A DNA stretch of 64,000 nt, taken from the NCBI GenBank assembly GCA_910579285.1, contig CAJTTT010000018.1:11317-75316 (forward strand), in the 5' to 3' direction. This stretch comes from an uncultured Lachnospiraceae bacterium. GTDB lineage: Bacteria; Bacillota; Clostridia; Lachnospirales; Lachnospiraceae. Both the position numbers and the translations under genes were made by a program. A model generated the notes under the pieces. It had not been told where the DNA came from. It worked only from the letters and a program-made list of their open reading frames with translations, and did no database searches. Shown in pieces: positions 62,373 to 64,000 of this stretch; the first letter of the stretch is position 1, and the number at the start of each line of letters is the position of its first letter.

Positions 62373-63764
62373 TCAAAATCGCTGCCTGTACCCTCCGAAT
62401 ATTTCCTCAAATTCCTTTGCCGGTACTGCATGATCCACGGCTTCCATAAAAAGTCCGATCACTTCCCGGTAACACTCCTCGTCAACCTGAACCATGCCCA
62501 TCTCCTCATCCAGATAAATCCAGTACGCGGTATCCCACCAATGATCCGCATTTTCCTTATATGGCTTATAATCCGCATCCTCCATAAAGAAAACAATCTG
62601 GCTGACCCGTCCGTCCGCATCCACGGTATCATACCGCCACATACTCTTGTTAGCAGTCATACCATTTCTGTAAAATAGCTGCCCAGAACCAAGCAGATGA
62701 TAATAGGGCATTCTCTCATAGCCAAAAAATATTTCGACCATGTCCTCATCCGGCAGATATTTCAGGATATGCAAGCCGTCCCCGATGATGTCCATGACCA
62801 GTTCCGGCAGTCCATCACCGTCAAAATCCATATAATAGAATTGTGCATTCTCTATCAGGTGATCAAGAAATATTTCATCTGCCATGCGAGAATCCCCTTG
62901 AAAATGCCAATAACTTTTCAAGTAAGTTTCTTCCCCTTCTGCAGTCCTTACCCTGTCCTGACCGCTGAGTGTCCTGTAATAGGCAGCTCTGTACTTCTGA
63001 TCTGCTGTTTCATCATATTTTTCAATATCAATAGGATGCTCCTTAACTGCAAAGTCAATCTGCATACACTTTTCATGGACTGTCTCTGCCGGATCCTTTA
63101 ATATTTCCGATTGTGTACAGGTTCGATCGCTGCCGTCTGCATACTCTATATAGAGTCCCGTTCTTTTCCATGATACCTTTTTATAAGGCGCATCGCTCTG
63201 CCAGACAAGACGCTTCACTATTTTTCCGTTCTCGTCTGTCACCCAGAGACGGCCTTCATAACCTGCCGCTTTCTCCGAATCTTCACCGCCATTCTTTATC
63301 CTCTGGGCATAAGACAAAGTATATGTCTTATTGCTTTTTTCCACACGGACTGCTTTTTCCCAGACAGGTTGATCTATATAAAATTCATAAAATATATTTT
63401 TGTTATCCTCAGAACACCTTTCAAAGAAATAAGGAAACCGAATGGTATCATACCGGCAGTCCATCAACACTTCTTCCGTACCGTCACGAAAATTCACGAT
63501 ACGCACCGATACGCCGTCCTCTGTTTTCGTCTCGCAAAACGTCTTTACCAGCTCACGATCCGTCTCACTGATTACCTGATAGGTATCGCTGATATAACTG
63601 CCGTTTTTGATCTTTTCGACCTGTATAAAGTGACTGTCCTCATCCGCTTTCCCGTCTCTCTCTTTGCCGGCTGCGTATACGGGCACCGCCAGAATCACCA
63701 GAAACATTATGCAGACGCCTGTAACCCGACGTTTCAGAAAAAGGGTTGATTTATCATTTTTCAT
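62373..63764 (-). CDS. Secreted protein of unknown function with an FG-GAP-like motif
   Basis: 463 residues. A Sec signal peptide (hydrophobic 14-30, cleavage near VYAAG) is followed by a beta-rich body. Near residue 315, YYMDFDGDGLPELVMDIIGDG is an FG-GAP/VCBS calcium-loop signature, and the surrounding region (HILKYLPDEDMVEIFFGYE) looks like related propeller blades. The remaining parts match nothing I recognise. It starts the two-gene unit with the large lipoprotein. Confidence 0.65.
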   Translation of the reverse strand: MKNDKSTLFLKRRVTGVCIMFLVILAVPVYAAGKERDGKADEDSHFIQVEKIKNGSYISDTYQVISETDRELVKTFCETKTEDGVSVRIVNFRDGTEEVLMDCRYDTIRFPYFFERCSEDNKNIFYEFYIDQPVWEKAVRVEKSNKTYTLSYAQRIKNGGEDSEKAAGYEGRLWVTDENGKIVKRLVWQSDAPYKKVSWKRTGLYIEYADGSDRTCTQSEILKDPAETVHEKCMQIDFAVKEHPIDIEKYDETADQKYRAAYYRTLSGQDRVRTAEGEETYLKSYWHFQGDSRMADEIFLDHLIENAQFYYMDFDGDGLPELVMDIIGDGLHILKYLPDEDMVEIFFGYERMPYYHLLGSGQLFYRNGMTANKSMWRYDTVDADGRVSQIVFFMEDADYKPYKENADHWWDTAYWIYLDEEMGMVQVDEECYREVIGLFMEAVDHAVPAKEFEEIFGGYRQRF

Positions 63765-63792
63765 TGCGTCATCCTATTAAAAATTGTATTTA

Positions 63793-64000
63793 TCAATATC
63801 CCATGACTTTCTTGACTTCATAAGCTTTTTCTTGCGATGTGAGCATTTCTAATAAACGAAACGCGACATCAGGAGCCGTTTTCGGGCATGAAGATGTTAT
63901 GATATTATCATCAACTACTATCCATTCTTCTCCGAGTACAACTCCAAAATTTTTCAATTCCTCTCTCTTATATCCACCTTGCAAATGATATGTTGTGGCT
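63793..64000 (-). CDS. DJ-1/PfpI-family protein (5' end missing)
   Basis: The C-terminal 69 codons; the gene continues past base 64000. The reading frame (GGYKREELKNFG, VVVDDNIITSSCPKTAPDVA, FRLLEMLTSQEKAYEV) matches the end of DJ-1/PfpI proteins such as YajL. The nucleophile Cys would lie outside the window. Family members act as glyoxalase or chaperone-like stress proteins. Confidence 0.85.
   Translation of the reverse strand, partial: ATTYHLQGGYKREELKNFGVVLGEEWIVVDDNIITSSCPKTAPDVAFRLLEMLTSQEKAYEVKKVMGY

Overview
The window looks like a chromosomal segment of a gut-type Firmicute in the Lachnospiraceae/Clostridia. The evidence is Gram-positive cell-wall and spore-type genes (SleB-like hydrolase, CotF-like ferritin fold), clostridial-style AGGAGG ribosome sites, YesM/YesN sensor systems, a SAM-I riboswitch on metK, and roughly even base composition. 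No rRNA, tRNA, prophage, insertion sequence or CRISPR array was recognised. Most genes are on the minus strand, so operons read right to left.

Left part (1-11.6 kb): housekeeping genes. These are a truncated birA, an ornithine carbamoyltransferase, an SPFH/NfeD membrane-domain pair, an SH3/SleB wall hydrolase, proC, a SpoU-type RNA methyltransferase, pfkA and dnaE. Intergenic spacers here carry unusual hairpin clusters and direct repeats.

Signalling block (11.6-21.7 kb): a tightly packed run of genes reads leftward. In order it encodes a secreted acidic-repeat protein, a FecR-domain protein, a CHASE2 adenylate cyclase, a TIM-barrel epimerase-like protein, a GAF/HD-GYP protein with a large insertion, a response regulator and a histidine kinase. 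An ABC exporter follows, with a candidate direct-repeat operator in front of it. Extracytoplasmic sensing, cAMP synthesis, a cyclic-dinucleotide-type hydrolase and two-component signalling thus appear to share one transcription unit. This is the strongest candidate for an undescribed system.

Middle (21.8-41.7 kb): metK with its riboswitch, murA, and a LysM/M23 peptidase pair. Then comes a nine-gene sugar-type ABC locus with its own second binding protein, YesM kinase and YesN regulator, plus a UlaG-like lactonase and an FG-GAP-like protein. A chemoreceptor, a fossil response regulator and a small alarmone synthetase follow.

Right part (41.8-64 kb): a DUF6020-like membrane protein that may be leaderless, a hemolysin-III protein, galE with a UDP-sugar pyrophosphorylase, and a DUF4422 glycosyltransferase. 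Then come two divergent MATE exporters, a MotA-like/membrane-LuxR pair, an orphan PotD-like lipoprotein, a PIN/NYN protein, an esterase, a hybrid histidine kinase, a ferritin-like coat protein, two secreted proteins of unknown function, and the end of a DJ-1/PfpI gene. A structured 3'-flank repeat is shared by the loci at 0.7 kb and 57.7 kb.
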